Positions 37,427 through 39,080 of a DNA stretch of 39,080 nt are shown here, piece by piece (the stretch's first letter is position 1; every line of letters begins with the position of its first letter). The notes below the pieces were generated by a model. It did not search any database and had not been told where the DNA came from. It saw only the letters and a program-made list of their open reading frames with translations. Source of the DNA: Zygnema cylindricum (lineage: Eukaryota > Streptophyta > Zygnematophyceae > Zygnematales > Zygnemataceae). Location: positions 1 through 39,080 of the forward strand of contig JBBHKE010003254.1 of the NCBI GenBank assembly GCA_037447655.1, in the 5' to 3' direction. The position numbers were made by a program, and so were the translations under genes.

Positions 37427-37634
37427 CAGCAGTCAAAATTGGTAAAATACATATACTTGACTCAAGCGGGAATTGAACCCTGGTCGTGCAGAAGAGGGAC
37501 TATTAACTGAGCATTGCCGAAAACCAAATAAAAGAGCGCTCGGGACCAAGCACTCCACCTCCTAAGCCAAAACCCGCGGCCTATGTTAAAACCTAAAAAA
37601 GCCTTAGAAAAAAATATTTTTGTCACTTGGGAGT
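37427..37634 (-). mobile_element. tRNA-like SINE candidate, copy 2
   Basis: Nearly identical to 36915-37125, from CAGCAGTCAAAATTGGTAAA to CACTTGG(G)AGTT, with only a few differences (a lost C in the hairpin region, fewer As). It ends about 20 bp from the SRP RNA 3' end. Confidence 0.6.
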
Positions 37635-37653
37635 TCCAAGCGCGCTGATGTAA

Positions 37654-37917
37654 CCGGGGACCCCATATCTACCGCTCGGGCTCGTTTTCCCTCCACTATC
37701 AAGGGCGAGAGGTTTGCGCTGCTCGGTTTACCCGCCTCACGCGGTTCCCCCTTCCCTACCAACCAGGATGCGCTGTTCTGCAACTGCGCGGCCTTGCTGA
37801 CCCCTGATTTGGAGTGGGCAAGCCCTCAACACGGGGACATGGACCGAATCACATAGGCGATGGTCCATACAAATTACCCCCGCTTGGGTTACAGGCACGC
37901 GCTACCATGCCCGGTGC
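37654..37917 (-). ncRNA. SRP RNA (7SL)
   Basis: The minus strand reads GCACCGGGCATGGTAGCGCG, then TGCCTGTAACCCAAGCGGGG, the Alu-domain UGUAA motif that binds SRP9/14 with the plant-like AACCCAAGCGGGGG continuation. The S domain has GGGGGGAACCGCGTGAGGCG, then GGTAAACCGAGCAGCGCAAA, matching the helix-8 SRP54-binding core (AGG...CCGAGCAGC...CAAA). The 3' strand closes with GAGCCCGAGCGGTAGATATG and GGGTCCCC. Length is about 264 nt, shorter than the ~300 usual in eukaryotes but with both domains present. The ends are estimates; the 3' end is least certain. I see no clear plant USE element upstream, so a retrocopy is possible. The plus open frame here is not a gene. Confidence 0.85.
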
Positions 37918-38199
37918 TGAAATGGAGTAAAATAAAGTAATTAAATATTTAAAATAATTCTTATTTAATATTTATAAATTGACTTCAGTTTTTTTGAACA
38001 TTTATGTCACGCTGTCGGGATTTTGTTGGTGTGGTTCCGATGGCAATGCTTTGGCCGAACTGGTTTGGTCTGGTTTGGCTTCGGTATGGATTTAAGAATA
38101 TTAATTCGGGTACCGTACGGTTTCTACAACTGGCGCGGGTTGCACTGGTGGAAATTTGGGTGGAAGGTACGAAATTACGGAGTGGCTTCTGTGAGTACA

Positions 38200-38940
38200 G
38201 TATTTCTCAACAATTAATATAATACGAGAATGGGTACTCCTCAACAATGATATAAGAATGAGTATTCGTCAACAATTGAAATGCTGCAAAAGCAAGTACT
38301 GTACTCTTCAACAAAATGCTACGAGAATGGTACACCGCGAATCGTAATTAGAGTAATTACTCTAATTCGGTCGCTCGAAATTTGACTCTATCACATGAAA
38401 TAGAGTAAATGATTCTAATTTTTTCATTATTCTATTTAAGGTAAAGTTTAATTAGCGTTTTTAATTCTAATATAGGTTCTTAAATAGTGTGGAGTACGGA
38501 CGACCTCCGACCGTGCAAAATAGTACTTTATTAAGTAAAAAAGTACAAATAATGATTTAATACAGGCCGTTATCACGTAACTGCGTTTTAACAAACCGCG
38601 TAGTGCAAGCGTCATAGTGACGATAAACTGTACGTTTGCCAAATTGTGTACAAATACCTTATTTACTGTAGAGGATATTAGCGTGCCAAATTAGAGTACT
38701 TAAATAAATTAGAGTAAGCTTCATAGTTGAAACAGCTCTATCACATAAATTAGCGTTCATTACTCTAATTTTTTTTTTAGTTTTTGTACTCTAATTTTTT
38801 CATTACTCTAATTACGATTCGCGGTGTACATTATTTCCCAATAATTCAAATGCTATGAGTATTTCCCATAAATTAAAATGCCTGAAAAACGAGTATTACC
38901 CAACAATCTAAATGCTTCGAGAATCACGTTCCTCAGTAGA
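38200..38940. repeat. ~30-bp minisatellite interrupted by a MITE
   Basis: Units of the form GAGTATTxxxCAACAATTxAAATGCT(A)CGAGAAT recur at 38204-38330 and again at 38829-38935, on both sides of the MITE 38331-38828. Confidence 0.7.
38331..38828. mobile_element. MITE copy 5, same family as 11151-11659
   Basis: Ends TACACCGCGAATCGTAATTA and TAATTACGATTCGCGGTGTA are perfect inverted repeats. The interior CAAATAATGATTTAATACAG, GTAACTGCGTTTTAACAAAC and GTCATAGTGACGATAAACTG matches copy 3 closely. TA bounds both sides. No transposase is encoded. Confidence 0.88.
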
Positions 38941-39080
38941 TGCATTTTCTCAGGAAAAACGGCAATATGGAATCAGGAATGGAAAACAGATAGAAATTTA
39001 AGCCTCAAGGTTTCCAAAAAGAAGACAGACCTTAAAAGCAAATACAATTAAGACAGGTCATTGATTCAGCGAAATACAAT

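Noticed and set aside
37620-37856. 78-codon plus-strand frame
   Set aside because: It lies antisense over the SRP RNA, which explains its GC-rich conserved look.
37880-37917. Human Alu contamination (GGGTTACAGGCACGCGCTAC resembles Alu)
   Set aside because: The similarity comes from the shared 7SL RNA origin of Alu; the rest of the molecule is a full SRP RNA with plant-like features and no Alu right arm.

Overview
The window is nuclear DNA of a eukaryote with spliceosomal introns, most likely a member of the green lineage (a streptophyte alga or early land plant). The evidence is a plant-type Lunapark gene, a plant-like five-coding-exon eIF1 gene with a 5'-UTR intron, an SRP (7SL) RNA whose Alu domain carries UGUAACCC-AAGCGGGGG, and a nuclear tRNA-Lys(UUU). 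Introns are mostly about 250-1500 nt, AT-rich, GT-AG, and packed with microsatellites. Exon boundaries below were deduced by hand from splice signals, matching intron phases and remembered family alignments. No search was run.

Layout: (1) 2-2806 (+), the C-terminal half of a GH31 alpha-glycosidase of the sulfoquinovosidase (YihQ-like) type, cut by the left edge. (2) 4260-9795 (-), a complete Lunapark (LNP) gene with five coding exons, 514 aa. (3) 9.8-11.8 kb, the intergenic space between the divergent LNP gene and gene 4, holding a (GA)n tract and three MITE-like elements end to end. (4) 11839-17716 (+), a complete seven-exon gene for a 452-aa protein I do not recognise. (5) 17.7-20.2 kb, repeats. 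(6) 20212-24169 (-), the N-terminal half of a GH31 enzyme of the same type as (1), stopping at a repeat. (7) 25.4-27.6 kb, one intact tRNA-Lys, one with a mutated T-loop and one truncated. (8) 27.6-31.1 kb, repeats and a large MITE. (9) 31117-33.3 kb (-), the eIF1 gene. (10) 34-39 kb, foldback elements, a coding-like segment interrupted by a MITE, a perfect 35 x 24-bp minisatellite, two copies of a tRNA-like SINE candidate, an SRP RNA gene and a MITE inside a minisatellite.

Three observations stand out. First, introns of several unrelated genes carry degenerate 'ghost' copies of the edge of the neighbouring exon together with its splice site (seen at seven places). Second, the two GH31 halves point toward each other's missing part in a way that one inversion of the intervening ~20 kb would restore, so either a real rearrangement, an assembly inversion or two separate copies is present. 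Third, a MITE sits at a TA inside an open reading frame which is restored when the element and one TA are removed, and the element's termini offer in-frame GT/AG sites.

The genes share no pathway: LNP shapes ER three-way junctions, eIF1 selects start codons, SRP RNA targets ribosomes to the ER, and the GH31 enzyme would act on alpha-glycosides such as sulfoquinovosides. Much of the window has no recognisable gene, and many long open frames are by-products of simple repeats.
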